NCBI GenBank assembly: GCA_011526105.1
Contig: WYAZ01000179.1
Coordinates: forward strand, 1-59,659
Source: Deltaproteobacteria bacterium
Lineage (GTDB): Bacteria > Myxococcota > Kuafuiibacteriia > Kuafuiibacteriales > Kuafuiibacteriaceae
DNA length: 59,659 nt
Direction of reading: 5' to 3'
A model generated the notes under the pieces. The model had not been told where the DNA came from. It saw only the letters and a list, made by a program, of their open reading frames with translations, and searched no databases. Numbering within the stretch: the stretch's first letter is position 1; every line of letters begins with the position of its first letter. Shown here in pieces: positions 11,555-20,576 of the stretch. The translations under genes were made by a program, and so were the position numbers.

Positions 11555-13504
11555 ATGAGCCGCATTCGACAAGAACCCGCGTCCCCAGGAGCGATGAACC
11601 CTCCGAGCCCGAACCTCGGTTCGGCGATTGAGCGCCTGAGCGCCTCCAAGAGCCTGCAGGAGATCGGCGCCCGCCTCCAGGAAGTCTCCGCGCTCCTGCC
11701 CAAAGAAGCGCAGGTGGGGCCGGTCACTCAGGCCGTTCAGGCGGCGAGTCGAAACGAGCCCTCGGGCCTCCGTCCGCTCGCTTTCGGCCTCGATGAAGGG
11801 AAGAACGTCTCGCTCTTTCTCGGCAGTGCCACTCCGGAGAGCGCTCGCCGACGCGCTGAGGAGGAGGCTGCGCGTCAGCCGGGCGCTCGCATCGCGCCCC
11901 ATCACTTCCAGATCTTCTCGACCGGAGATCCCTTCGTCTTTCTCGGGGTGCCCAAGAACAAGGCCACCGGGGAGAAGGCGCTGCCCGAGAACGTCGCCAA
12001 GCGCACCGTCGTCGTCGTCCAGGGGGACGTCCAGGACGGGGAGAACGAGAGCGCCAAGTTCGATCGGGCGACCCTCGTCGCCGAGGCCCTGCAGATCGCG
12101 ACGGCGGCGCGTGAGAACGACGCCAAACGAGTTGTGCTCGTCTTGCCGGCCAGCTTGGACGCTTCGCGGCATCCCGAAGACCGGCTGGCCAAGTTGGTCG
12201 GACGGCTCCTTTCGGACCCAGCCCTCGGCGTCGATGAGGTCCACTTCCGCGAGGCCCTCGATACACCGCCTGCAGCGCTCCGATTGCAGAGCGGCCTGCG
12301 GCCGGGGTTGGTGCCGCTGGGTCCCAAGCTCGAAGGCGCCACCGCTGCGTTGCAGCTCTTGCACGCGGCGACGGACCTGCCCTCCGTGCAGCGCGCGATC
12401 GCGCGCTTGGGCGTCGAACTCTCCGCGCTGTCCGCCTTTGAGCACGACGCGAGAGTGATCGCACGCGAGGTCGTCCGTACGCTGACCGACAAGGTCACGA
12501 AGCTGATACCGGGGCTCCCTTCGGGGGCCGCCGGGCAGATCGGAGACAAGACGGTCGTCTTCAGCGGGCAGTCCAATCCAGCGTTGGCCAAGGACGTCGC
12601 GGCCACGCTCAAAGCGGAGCTCGGCTCGAGCTACGTCGACTTCCACGGCGGGGTCCCGTACCCCTCGCTCGTGACCAAGGTCAAAGACCGACCCGTGGTC
12701 GTGGTCCAGACTTCGCGCGAGGATCCAGGCAAGGCCCAAGACGCACGCAACTCCTCGATGGGTCTGCTCGTGGAGGCCTTGCTGCTTTGTGATGCCGCCA
12801 AGGAGGCCGGCGCAAAGGACGTGAGCCTCGTGCTCCCCTACATGCCCAGCGCGCGGAGCGACAAGAAAGACCAGGACGGAGTCGGGACCTACGCGAAGCT
12901 GGTCGCCCGCTGGATCGATGCGGTCGGGGTGAACTCGGTGGTGCTGGTCGAGCCCCACGATCCGCACGTCCCGTACTTCTTCGGGACCCGCAACATCCGC
13001 GTCGTCTCGGGGGCGACGGTGCTCGCCAAACACATCATCGAGACCACCGGTTCGGAGAACCTCGTGCTCGTGCGCCCGGACGCGGGCGCGCAGAAGCGCA
13101 CCAAAGGCCTGGCGGATGCACTCGATCTACCGATCGTGGACGGCGAGAAGAGCAGGGCGGGCAACGACGAGAAGGCCTCGGTCGACGCGCTCGGGAGCAA
13201 GAGCGACGTCGACGGCAAACGCTGCCTGGTGATCGACGATGAGATCGCCACCGGCGGCACGATGCGCCAGGTCTGTGAACGCTTGAAGGGGATGGGCGCA
13301 GCCGAGGTCATCGTGGCGGTCTCCCACGCCAACATGCCGGACACCCTGGAGGCGCGACATGAGTCCATGCGCCAGCTTCGGGCCTCGGGCGCGGACAAGC
13401 TCTATCTCCTCGACACGCAGCCGGTGGGCGCACTGCCCGCCGACCTGCAGTCCTTTGTCACCGTCGTCTCAGCCGCGGAGGCCATCTCCGACCGGATCTT
13501 CTGA
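11555..13504 (+). CDS. Double-module ribose-phosphate pyrophosphokinase (PRPP synthetase)
   Basis: A 649-residue protein, about twice the size of a normal Prs (near 315 aa). Residues about 332-649 form a recognisable PRPP synthetase: FSGQSNPALA, PYMPSARSDKKD (the ARQDRK region), PHDPHVPYFFG, IVDGEKSRAG (catalytic-loop Lys) and the PRPP loop CLVIDDEIATGGTM at 557-570. Residues about 80-240 are a second, degenerate copy of the Prs N-domain (LFLGSATPESA, then VVVVQGDVQDGEN and VVLVLPASLDASRHPEDR) without the catalytic RQDRK or PRPP-loop motifs. It should make PRPP from ribose-5-phosphate and ATP. The start follows CGGAG-TCTGA. It heads the NAD cassette, with 11 bp to the next gene. Confidence 0.85.
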   Translation: MSRIRQEPASPGAMNPPSPNLGSAIERLSASKSLQEIGARLQEVSALLPKEAQVGPVTQAVQAASRNEPSGLRPLAFGLDEGKNVSLFLGSATPESARRRAEEEAARQPGARIAPHHFQIFSTGDPFVFLGVPKNKATGEKALPENVAKRTVVVVQGDVQDGENESAKFDRATLVAEALQIATAARENDAKRVVLVLPASLDASRHPEDRLAKLVGRLLSDPALGVDEVHFREALDTPPAALRLQSGLRPGLVPLGPKLEGATAALQLLHAATDLPSVQRAIARLGVELSALSAFEHDARVIAREVVRTLTDKVTKLIPGLPSGAAGQIGDKTVVFSGQSNPALAKDVAATLKAELGSSYVDFHGGVPYPSLVTKVKDRPVVVVQTSREDPGKAQDARNSSMGLLVEALLLCDAAKEAGAKDVSLVLPYMPSARSDKKDQDGVGTYAKLVARWIDAVGVNSVVLVEPHDPHVPYFFGTRNIRVVSGATVLAKHIIETTGSENLVLVRPDAGAQKRTKGLADALDLPIVDGEKSRAGNDEKASVDALGSKSDVDGKRCLVIDDEIATGGTMRQVCERLKGMGAAEVIVAVSHANMPDTLEARHESMRQLRASGADKLYLLDTQPVGALPADLQSFVTVVSAAEAISDRIF

Positions 13505-13515
13505 GGACGAGTGCG

Positions 13516-13881
13516 ATGAAGCTGAATCGCAAAGAGATCTACCGTGTCTTCAGCGATGAGGACCCCACCGCACTCATCGGACTCGATGCGCGCGTGGAAG
13601 ACGGTCACCTCACCTGGTTCGACAGCAATCGCGACCGGGGGCATCGGCTCTCTGGCGCGCGCGAAGAACCCGGCGCACTCATCTTCGAGACGGAGACCGG
13701 CTTCACGTACCGGTTTGTTCCCCTCACCAAGGAACTCTACGACCGCGACGTGCGCGCGAGGGTCGAGCTCTCGCCGGAGTTCGAGTCGACCGACGCGATC
13801 CGACGTTTCTACTTCACGGAGTTCCTCGGGGACGCGCCGGAGGAGACCGAAGCAAGCGCCCAGGACAGGGAGCGGTCGTAG
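13516..13881 (+). CDS. Small acidic protein of unknown function within the NAD cassette
   Basis: A 121-residue soluble protein beginning MKLNRKEIYRVF with no signal peptide or membrane helix. It has alternating charged beta-strand-like segments (GHLTWFDSNRDRGH, FETETGFTYRFVPL) and an acidic tail. I recognise no family. It lies 11 bp after the PRPP synthetase and only 3 bp before the adenylyltransferase start, so all four genes are very likely one transcript. A structural or regulatory partner of these enzymes is inferred from position alone. Confidence 0.72.
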   Translation: MKLNRKEIYRVFSDEDPTALIGLDARVEDGHLTWFDSNRDRGHRLSGAREEPGALIFETETGFTYRFVPLTKELYDRDVRARVELSPEFESTDAIRRFYFTEFLGDAPEETEASAQDRERS

Positions 13882-13884
13882 GTC

Positions 13885-15009
13885 GTGAAGATCCAGACCA
13901 AGATCCCGTCCGGCCGCGCCGAGATCGAGCGTTTGCAGACCGGCCCGCGTTCGCCCTCCGGGGAGCCTTCGCTCCCCGATCTCGCCGCGCCGACGCAGAT
14001 TGCGCCCGTTGGCTCTGGAATGTCCCCCAGAGATCTAGCGAAGCTCGTCTCGACCAAGTCCGCGCTCGCCGGGCGCTACGCCGCGCTCGGGCTGCCCAGG
14101 CTGGCGCAGCGCCGCCTCTTTGAGGCGGAGAGCGCTTGGGGGCGGCTTGCGGAGGTGGTGCACGAGACCGCCCAGGGACCGCACATGGGCCTCACCGCCA
14201 AGGGGCTAAAACCGGCGAAGGAAGAAGCTCGAAAGAACCTCGATGCGGCCCGCGAAGCCATTCAGACCGCCCGCGCTCAGCCGCCTGCTCCTCTGGGCCC
14301 GCCCTCATGGAAGAAGACCGTGCTGCTGTTTGGCTCCTCGGTGAATCCGCCGACCGGTCTTTCGGGCCACGGCGGCATCGTGGCTTGGGGCGCGAAGCAT
14401 CAGGTCGACATCGCCAACGACAAGACCCCCGAGGCCGCCCGCGAGCAAGTGCCCGTCGATGAAGTGTGGGTGCTTCCCGTCTACCGGCACCTCTTCGCCT
14501 CGAAGTCCAACCTGCTGCCCTTTCCGCAGCGCTTTCAGATGGCGGAGCTGGCGTTCTCGGATCTGCCGGGGCTCGAAGGACGCATCAAGGTGAAGGACAC
14601 CGAACGCGAGTTGGTCGAGCAGGCCGTCGCCCGCGCCCAGGCCAAGGGGCAGCCGCTCGAACAGGTGAGGGTCGGCACCATCGACATCATCCGGCATCTA
14701 GAGGCCCAACACCCGGAGACCAAGTTCGTGCTCGCGCTCGGCGCCGACACCTATCAAGACCTCCTCGAGGGCAAGTGGAAGGAAGGCGACAAACTCATGG
14801 CGGGGACCGAGATCGTGGTGGTGCCGCGGGTTGGCGTATCGTCCGTCACCGGTCTCACCGAGGACGCCCCGAGGCTCGGAGAGGTGAGCTCCACGACCAT
14901 TCGCGCTTCCGCCGACCTCGACTACCTTTCGAACCCGGACATCCTGCACCCCAAGGTGCTGGAGTTCATGCGCGCGAACCATCTATACGGCTTTGCGAAA
15001 GAGACCTGA
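13885..15009 (+). CDS. NadD-like nicotinate-nucleotide adenylyltransferase with N-terminal extension
   Basis: A 374-residue protein starting at GTG, against about 200 for a normal NadD. Residues 1-145 are an Ala/Arg/Gln-rich helical extension without recognisable family. From residue 146 a nucleotidyltransferase Rossmann fold follows: FGSSVNPPTGLSGHGG (149-164, the GxFxPxHxGH nucleotide-binding motif with a small insertion), VDEVWVLPVYRHLFASK, FPQRFQMAELAF, FVLALGADTYQDLLEGKW, IVVVPRVG, and SSTTIR at 335-340 near the C-terminus. The reaction would be NaMN (or NMN) plus ATP to NaAD (or NAD) plus pyrophosphate. The adjacent PncB-like gene favours NaMN. Substrate choice cannot be read from sequence alone. 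Confidence 0.82.
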   Translation: MKIQTKIPSGRAEIERLQTGPRSPSGEPSLPDLAAPTQIAPVGSGMSPRDLAKLVSTKSALAGRYAALGLPRLAQRRLFEAESAWGRLAEVVHETAQGPHMGLTAKGLKPAKEEARKNLDAAREAIQTARAQPPAPLGPPSWKKTVLLFGSSVNPPTGLSGHGGIVAWGAKHQVDIANDKTPEAAREQVPVDEVWVLPVYRHLFASKSNLLPFPQRFQMAELAFSDLPGLEGRIKVKDTERELVEQAVARAQAKGQPLEQVRVGTIDIIRHLEAQHPETKFVLALGADTYQDLLEGKWKEGDKLMAGTEIVVVPRVGVSSVTGLTEDAPRLGEVSSTTIRASADLDYLSNPDILHPKVLEFMRANHLYGFAKET

Positions 15010-15011
15010 TC

Positions 15012-17345
15012 ATGGCGAAGAAGATCCAACCCCAAGCCCCCGGCCTTCTGCAGCAGCCGCCCCTCGCGAAAGACACCGCGGTTCAGGGGGCGGTGGTCCA
15101 GAGCGCAAAGCCGGTCCAAGCGGCCAACGAGCACTTCGCCGGTCGGCTCCTCGACGCCGCGCAGGCTCGCGACCTCAATGCCGTCAAGCACTTGGTCACG
15201 AGCTGGACGCAGGCCCAGTCGAGCTACGAGGCTCTTTCGGACGGCCTACTCGCCCTGTCGAACTTCCTGAGGGTCTTCGGGTCGGGAGAGTCCGATCCAA
15301 AGCTCTATGCCAACCTGCTCGCGCTCGAACCCCCAAAGGCCGGGACCCTGTTCGATCCCGCGACCCTGGAGCTCGCTGGTCCCAAGATGGCTCAGACCGG
15401 GAAGCTCCTCAAGGTGGTGGAGATGATCGCGGCGGCGGTGGGCAAGGGTCTCCTCGACAAGTCCATCGACGTCAATGCCGGCGACAACTTGGCTTTGAAG
15501 AACATCCTGATCGCGAGCAACCTAGGGCTCGCCACCGATGCGCTCAAGGTCAAGATGGCCGGCTGGAACAAGCTGACCAAGCAGCTCGACCAAGCGACGG
15601 TCTCTTTCGAACTCGGGATTCGCAAGCTCCCAAAAGGCACGAACACGAACTTCTGGGTCGTGGGCGGCGTCAGTAAGGCCGTCGACTGGGTGAAGAGCCT
15701 CCGGGTCTCTCCGAGCGCGGTGGAGTGGATGAAGAACGACCCGCTCTTCAGCGGCTACCCGAAGGCGTTCTTCGAGTACTTCACCGCGCCCACCGACGGC
15801 GCCGGGGAGCGAATCCAAGGAGGTCTCTCGCAGTTCGAAAAAGACATCCGCTCGGTCAAGATCGACGCGCTCCCGGACGGGGAGGTCTACGCCGGTGGGC
15901 CCATCATGCGAGTCTCCGGGCCGCCTGCGGCGGTCGAGTTCCTCGAGACCAACCTCATGCGCCTGGTGACCTCTTGGACCACGGTCGCAACCGCAGCCGC
16001 GCAGATGACGCTCGGCGCTGACGGCAAACCGGTCGCGTACTTCGGCCCGCGGAGAGCACCCGGTGGCGACGACTCCACGCTCGCCATCTCGAATGCGGCC
16101 GCGCTCGGCGGCATGACCGTCAGCTCCGATCTGCTCGGGGGCTTCTTGGGCAATCCGATGACAGGCACCATGGAGCACAGCATCATGTTGATGCTCAAGA
16201 CGGTGCTCAAGCACGACCCGCCTCGGTCCTTCTCGGCCGCTGAACGCAAGGACGCCTCGGAGCTGCTGAGCGCCACTCTGCGTGCGGCGACGCCCGGTGC
16301 GGACGAGAAGCAGATTGACGAGAAGGTGAAGGGCCTGCTCGAGGACGTCCTCGCGGAGGCCTACATCTTCCAGGAGTACTCGATGAAGTACGACCGCGCG
16401 AAGTCGGTCGCGCTCGTCGACACCACCGACCCGAACGTGGGCGTGGCCGCGGCCATGCTCGCCCAAAAATGGGCGTGGGCGGCGGGTGGCAAGACACAGG
16501 AGAACAACCTGTTTGCGGTGCGTCTAGACAGCGGCAACCTGCTCGCGCAGGGGCTTCAGTTCTCTCGGGTCCTAAAAGAGCAGGGCATGCAGCACATCAA
16601 CGTGATGGCCACCGACGGGCTGCTCCCCGAGACGGTTCGCTTCTTCGAGAAGGTGGAGGACCACCTGCACGCTGCTGCCGGCCAGCCGTTGCCCGAGAGC
16701 TTCCGAGCGCTCATCCAAGGGGCGCCGGCCAGCGTGGCGGAGGATGAAGCGGAGCGGAAGGAGATCCTGGTCCAAGCCGAGCAGCTGAGTCAGTCCGGCG
16801 GTCTCGATGCTTCACGGCCGCTCTTCAAGGGCTACGGCGCGGGCGAGAAGATCGCAGACTCTGTGAGTACCGTCGGTCGGCCCGGCATCGTGTACAAAGC
16901 CTCCCAGCTCACGTTCCCGGGGGCCGACGGAAACCCGCTCACGGTCAACATGGGCAAGATCCCGACGCCCGACAAGGCGACGGGACCGAACCGAGAGCTG
17001 GTCGGTCTCATGGCGCCCGACGGGAAGCGCTTCGTCGAGTACGCCATCATCAGCCCGGAAGAGCTCAAGGACCTCGGATCGGGCTGGCAGCGCCTCATGC
17101 GCACCGTCTTCGAGGATGGTCAGAGCAAGGTGAACACCTCCCACAAAGCGGGGATCGAGCATGGTGCGCAGAGACGTGCCCAGCTCCCCGAAGGTGTGGC
17201 GGACGGAGCTGCGGTTCGCGTAGGCATGAGCCAGGGCTACAAGGACGCCTGGGCGGCGGTGGTGCGAGACTCGGATCCCACGCGCGAAGCGGAGTTCAGG
17301 GCGTACTTCGACAGCATGTGGCCCACCGTCTCCGTGACCGGCTGA
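15012..17345 (+). CDS. PncB-like nicotinate phosphoribosyltransferase, oversized
   Basis: The ATG at 15012 is 2 bp after the previous stop; upstream frame in this phase is shadow. At 777 residues it is much longer than PncB or NAMPT (400-500). Residues 1-195 are an Ala/Leu/Lys-rich extension of unknown function. The phosphoribosyltransferase core starts near 196 (FELGIRKLPKGTNTNFWVVGG) and continues with EVYAGGPIMRVSGP, YFGPRRAPGGD, MTGTMEHSIMLML (active-site His at 389), ALVDTTDPNVGV, FAVRLDSGNLLAQ (RLDSG 504-508) and GRPGIVYKASQL. The reaction would be nicotinate plus PRPP (plus ATP) to NaMN. The preceding genes would supply PRPP and consume NaMN. A nicotinamide-using variant cannot be excluded. 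Confidence 0.83.
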   Translation: MAKKIQPQAPGLLQQPPLAKDTAVQGAVVQSAKPVQAANEHFAGRLLDAAQARDLNAVKHLVTSWTQAQSSYEALSDGLLALSNFLRVFGSGESDPKLYANLLALEPPKAGTLFDPATLELAGPKMAQTGKLLKVVEMIAAAVGKGLLDKSIDVNAGDNLALKNILIASNLGLATDALKVKMAGWNKLTKQLDQATVSFELGIRKLPKGTNTNFWVVGGVSKAVDWVKSLRVSPSAVEWMKNDPLFSGYPKAFFEYFTAPTDGAGERIQGGLSQFEKDIRSVKIDALPDGEVYAGGPIMRVSGPPAAVEFLETNLMRLVTSWTTVATAAAQMTLGADGKPVAYFGPRRAPGGDDSTLAISNAAALGGMTVSSDLLGGFLGNPMTGTMEHSIMLMLKTVLKHDPPRSFSAAERKDASELLSATLRAATPGADEKQIDEKVKGLLEDVLAEAYIFQEYSMKYDRAKSVALVDTTDPNVGVAAAMLAQKWAWAAGGKTQENNLFAVRLDSGNLLAQGLQFSRVLKEQGMQHINVMATDGLLPETVRFFEKVEDHLHAAAGQPLPESFRALIQGAPASVAEDEAERKEILVQAEQLSQSGGLDASRPLFKGYGAGEKIADSVSTVGRPGIVYKASQLTFPGADGNPLTVNMGKIPTPDKATGPNRELVGLMAPDGKRFVEYAIISPEELKDLGSGWQRLMRTVFEDGQSKVNTSHKAGIEHGAQRRAQLPEGVADGAAVRVGMSQGYKDAWAAVVRDSDPTREAEFRAYFDSMWPTVSVTG

Positions 17346-17378
17346 GTTCACCAAAAGACCCACCGGGCCGCCCGTTCG

Positions 17379-17408
17379 TTGACACTGCTCAGGGTCGGTC
17401 GGCATGAT
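17379..17408 (+). promoter_or_regulatory. Promoter for the Ser/Thr kinase gene
   Basis: A perfect TTGACA (17379-17384), an 18-bp spacer and CATGAT (17403-17408, four of six consensus bases). The -10 hexamer covers the ATG at 17404, so that ATG would not be transcribed from this promoter. This argues for a downstream translation start. Confidence 0.5.
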
Positions 17409-17460
17409 TCCGGAGGGAAAATGCGCGAGCCCGCAAGGGGTCGTGCGTAGAGAAGTCGCG

Positions 17461-19389
17461 GTGTCATCAACCGATAAGAATCCGTCCGGGTCCAGCCTGC
17501 CTCCCGACCCCATGATCGGTCGGACTTTTGCCGGCAAGTACAAGATCCAGAAGAAGCTGGGCGAGGGCGGAATGGGCTCCGTGTACTCGGCCAACCAGGA
17601 GCCCATCGATCGTCTCGTGGCGATCAAGGTGCTGCTCGGCCGGCTCGCCGAGGACGATGTCGCGGTCAAACGCTTCGAGCAGGAGGCCCGCGCGGTCTCC
17701 AAGATGCAGCACCCCAACACCGTCACCATCTACGACTACGGCAAGTCCGAGGACGGTCGCCTCTACATCGTGATGGAGCACCTGAAGGGGCGCACCCTCT
17801 CAGACCTTCTCCGAAAAGAGGGCAACCTCGATGCCTTGCGTGCGATTCGGTTGGTTCGCCAGGTGTGCGCCTCGCTCCACGACGCCCACGCGGCCGGCAT
17901 CATTCACCGGGACCTCAAGCCGGATAACATCTTTCTGACCGAGGTCGGGGCCGACAAAGAGTGGGTGAAGGTTCTCGACTTCGGCGTCGCGAAGCTCGCC
18001 AACGAGAACGCGGCCACGCTCACTCAGACCGGGATGATCTTCGGAACGCCGAAGTACATGTCACCGGAGCAAGCAGAGGGGCGTCAGCTCGACTACCGAG
18101 CCGACATCTACGCGCTCGGCGTCGTGATGTTCGAGATCCTCGTCGGACGTCCGCCATTCCTCGCGGACACGCCGGTGGCGCTCCTGCTCAAGCACATCCA
18201 ATCGCCGATACCGCCCTTCAAGCAGATGCGCCCGGACCTCGAGATCCCGGCCGAGCTCGAGGCGGTGGTGCACAAGATGCTCGCGAAGCTGCCCGAGGAC
18301 CGTCACGCCGACGTCACCGTGCTCGCCAACGAGCTCGACCGCGTTCTCGCCGGGGCCTTCGCCGGCGCCACCGCGTCCGTCTCGGTCAACAACACGCCCG
18401 GGCGCCTGGCCGACCGGCCGACGCCCACCGAGGTGGTTCCGGTGGGCGGAGATCCTGCGACCGGCGGGCCTCTTCCCCCTCACGCGGTGCCTTCGGGTCT
18501 GTCGCTCGGCGTAAGTCCGGGCAGCGGGGCGGGGGATGCGCAACGAACACGTCCCTCGAGCTTCGTGCAGGAGTTCGCGACGGAACAAGGCACTCCGATC
18601 TCGAGGCTCCCGACCGAGCCGGCGCCCCCCGACCTCTCGGCCGAGCTGTCCTTCGGCAGCAGCACCACCCCCGGCGGGATCACACGTCCGGTCGTGGGGC
18701 CAGGTCCCCACGTCGACACCCTCGGCAGCATGGAGGCGCTTCCCAGGCCCAAGCAGAGCCCTTGGCTGCTCATCGGTGGGGTGAGCTCCCTCGTGGCCGC
18801 GGCTGGGCTGGTCGCGGCGATCGCGCTCTCCGACCGCGGGGTGCAGAGCTCGCCCTTGCCGGTCGTGGAGCCCATCGCGGCTCCAGATCCCAGCCCGGTG
18901 ACCGCACGCGAGCCGGAGCCGGAGCCGGAAGTGAAGCCTCCGGAGCCGGAGCCCGATCGTCCTACGGCCACTCGTCCTACGCCCGCTCGTCCCACGCCAG
19001 TGGAACGACCCGTGGTCGCGCGTCCCGCGCCCGAGCCCGCAAAACCCAAGCCCGCGGAGCGGGTGACGATGCGTTTCGAGTCGAGCCCGCCGGGCGCCAT
19101 CGTCGAGCTCGCGGAGCAGCAGGTGGGCATCACGCCCTTCGTGCGAGAGTTCGCCAAAGGGGACGACATCGTGCTCTTCGTCTTCAAGAAGGACGGCTTC
19201 GTGGAAGCGCGAGAGTCGGCCACACTCGCGCGTGACCGCAGCTTCAAACCCAAGCTCGAGAAGCGCGCGGTGGCGGCCCGTCCAGAGCCCGCGCCGGTTA
19301 CGCCCAAGCCCGTCCCCGCGAAGGAGAAGGCGAAGCCAGATCCTTCCGTCTTGAACGATCGCGTCGATGACCTGAAGGATATCTATTAG
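17461..19389 (+). CDS. Hanks-type serine/threonine protein kinase with PEGA domain
   Basis: I prefer GTG 17461 (642 aa), preceded by GAGAAG, over ATG 17404 because a promoter overlaps the latter. The kinase domain begins near residue 20: GKYKIQKKLGEGGMGSVYSA (glycine loop), VAIKVLLG (catalytic Lys), IHRDLKPDNIFL (catalytic loop), DFGVAKLA and GTPKYMSPEQ. A disordered Pro/Thr linker follows. A single membrane helix (WLLIGGVSSLVAAAGLV) lies near residue 440. An extracytoplasmic Pro-rich repeat (PEPEPE, RPTPARPTP) is followed by a PEGA domain (RFESSPPGAIVELAEQQVG) near the C-terminus. It is a transmembrane kinase with a probable envelope-sensing tail. The neighbouring minus-strand gene at 20577 also has PEGA domains. 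Confidence 0.93.
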   Translation: MSSTDKNPSGSSLPPDPMIGRTFAGKYKIQKKLGEGGMGSVYSANQEPIDRLVAIKVLLGRLAEDDVAVKRFEQEARAVSKMQHPNTVTIYDYGKSEDGRLYIVMEHLKGRTLSDLLRKEGNLDALRAIRLVRQVCASLHDAHAAGIIHRDLKPDNIFLTEVGADKEWVKVLDFGVAKLANENAATLTQTGMIFGTPKYMSPEQAEGRQLDYRADIYALGVVMFEILVGRPPFLADTPVALLLKHIQSPIPPFKQMRPDLEIPAELEAVVHKMLAKLPEDRHADVTVLANELDRVLAGAFAGATASVSVNNTPGRLADRPTPTEVVPVGGDPATGGPLPPHAVPSGLSLGVSPGSGAGDAQRTRPSSFVQEFATEQGTPISRLPTEPAPPDLSAELSFGSSTTPGGITRPVVGPGPHVDTLGSMEALPRPKQSPWLLIGGVSSLVAAAGLVAAIALSDRGVQSSPLPVVEPIAAPDPSPVTAREPEPEPEVKPPEPEPDRPTATRPTPARPTPVERPVVARPAPEPAKPKPAERVTMRFESSPPGAIVELAEQQVGITPFVREFAKGDDIVLFVFKKDGFVEARESATLARDRSFKPKLEKRAVAARPEPAPVTPKPVPAKEKAKPDPSVLNDRVDDLKDIY

Positions 19390-19396
19390 AGAAGGG

Positions 19397-20566
19397 TCAG
19401 GGACCGGCGACGCTCTCGAGGATGCCCTCGTCGTCGGAGCCCGGAATGCCGACGCAACGGAAGCCTACGCCGCGATTCACGAACTCGAGGCCGGTGGTGT
19501 AGACCGTGCGGACGTAGGGGCCGATGCCGACGTGGCCTCGCCCGTTCACCGCCGCATCATGTTCGATGCCGGAGCCAGAGCTAGAGGGTAGGGCGCCGTT
19601 CTCGAGGGCGAGCGAGGGGGGAATGATGCAGACCGGGAGGTCTTCGCGGAACGTCCCGTTGTCGAGCATGCGGCGGCCATACACGCAGGTATATGGGTTC
19701 TGGGGGTCTGGGCCCGGGGGACACTCGGTGGGCCAATCGTTGAACGAGGTGCTGGTGGACACCGGCGCGATGCAGAACCACGGAAGCTCTCTGGCCGCCT
19801 CCGGGCGGTTGATGGCCACGAGGTCTCGCGACCACTCTCGCACGTTCCCGGTGAGATCGAAGATGCCTTCGAGCCGATCGTTCGCGGCAGCACCCACCGG
19901 CGGGGTGGAGTCGAGCGCCATCGGGTTGGCCTGGCTTCCGCAGCCGTCGAGCACCGCCTCGACACACGCATTGCCCGGGGCGCCGTTGTCGCGCGAGAAC
20001 TCGAGCACCTTCTCGGGCGTGTCCGCGCCTGCGGTGCGATACATCATCTGCTCGAAACCGGACGGAAGACGCAGGCCGACGAACTGGCAGTAGCGCGCCG
20101 CGTGGTCCTGCGTGAGACCCACGACCGGGCAGTTCCAGAAGGAGTCGTCCGTCGCGCTGCAGACGCGCTCTCGCTCCACGTCGCTCGGATCGGGGTCGGT
20201 GCAGAAGCCGGAGTCTACACACAGTTGATACTGATCGTTCGACACCGTGAACTGGTCCACCTGAAGCGTCCCGGGCGCGACGCGGACGTAGCAGTTGTGG
20301 AAAGTTCGGCTCGCGGTCGAAAACAGCGCGGCCTCGGCGCCGGTTTTTCCGAAGAAGGTGGTGAGGGCGGCGGTGGCCACCGTGCCGGTGGTGGTGCTCG
20401 GACCGGCCCAGGCGCAGATGCCGCCGGGGCCGGCGCTCTGGTCGGCCACGTAGATGCGTTGACCGTAGTCGATCTCGGCTTGGGCCGCGGGGGCCGGTGG
20501 CGTCTTGTCGCTCACGCAGGCCGCACCCACGAGCAGAGTGATAAAGAGTGCTCGAAGCTTCAGCAT
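19397..20566 (-). CDS. SUMF1/formylglycine-generating-enzyme-like lipoprotein
   Basis: A 389-residue protein with a signal peptide and a good lipobox (LLVGAAC, Cys 17). The body carries the SUMF1/FGE fold hallmarks: [18 protein letters not shown] near the start of the domain, [37 protein letters not shown], and the terminal RGVGFRCVG. In Myxococcota most such proteins are surface or periplasmic members of unknown role rather than true sulfatase activators, and no sulfatase is nearby. Additional Cys residues ([18 protein letters not shown]) suggest disulfides in the periplasm. It lies 10 bp downstream of the TPR-PEGA gene and is probably cotranscribed with it. Confidence 0.86.
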   Translation of the reverse strand: MLKLRALFITLLVGAACVSDKTPPAPAAQAEIDYGQRIYVADQSAGPGGICAWAGPSTTTGTVATAALTTFFGKTGAEAALFSTASRTFHNCYVRVAPGTLQVDQFTVSNDQYQLCVDSGFCTDPDPSDVERERVCSATDDSFWNCPVVGLTQDHAARYCQFVGLRLPSGFEQMMYRTAGADTPEKVLEFSRDNGAPGNACVEAVLDGCGSQANPMALDSTPPVGAAANDRLEGIFDLTGNVREWSRDLVAINRPEAARELPWFCIAPVSTSTSFNDWPTECPPGPDPQNPYTCVYGRRMLDNGTFREDLPVCIIPPSLALENGALPSSSGSGIEHDAAVNGRGHVGIGPYVRTVYTTGLEFVNRGVGFRCVGIPGSDDEGILESVAGP

Positions 20567-20576
20567 GGAGATGACC

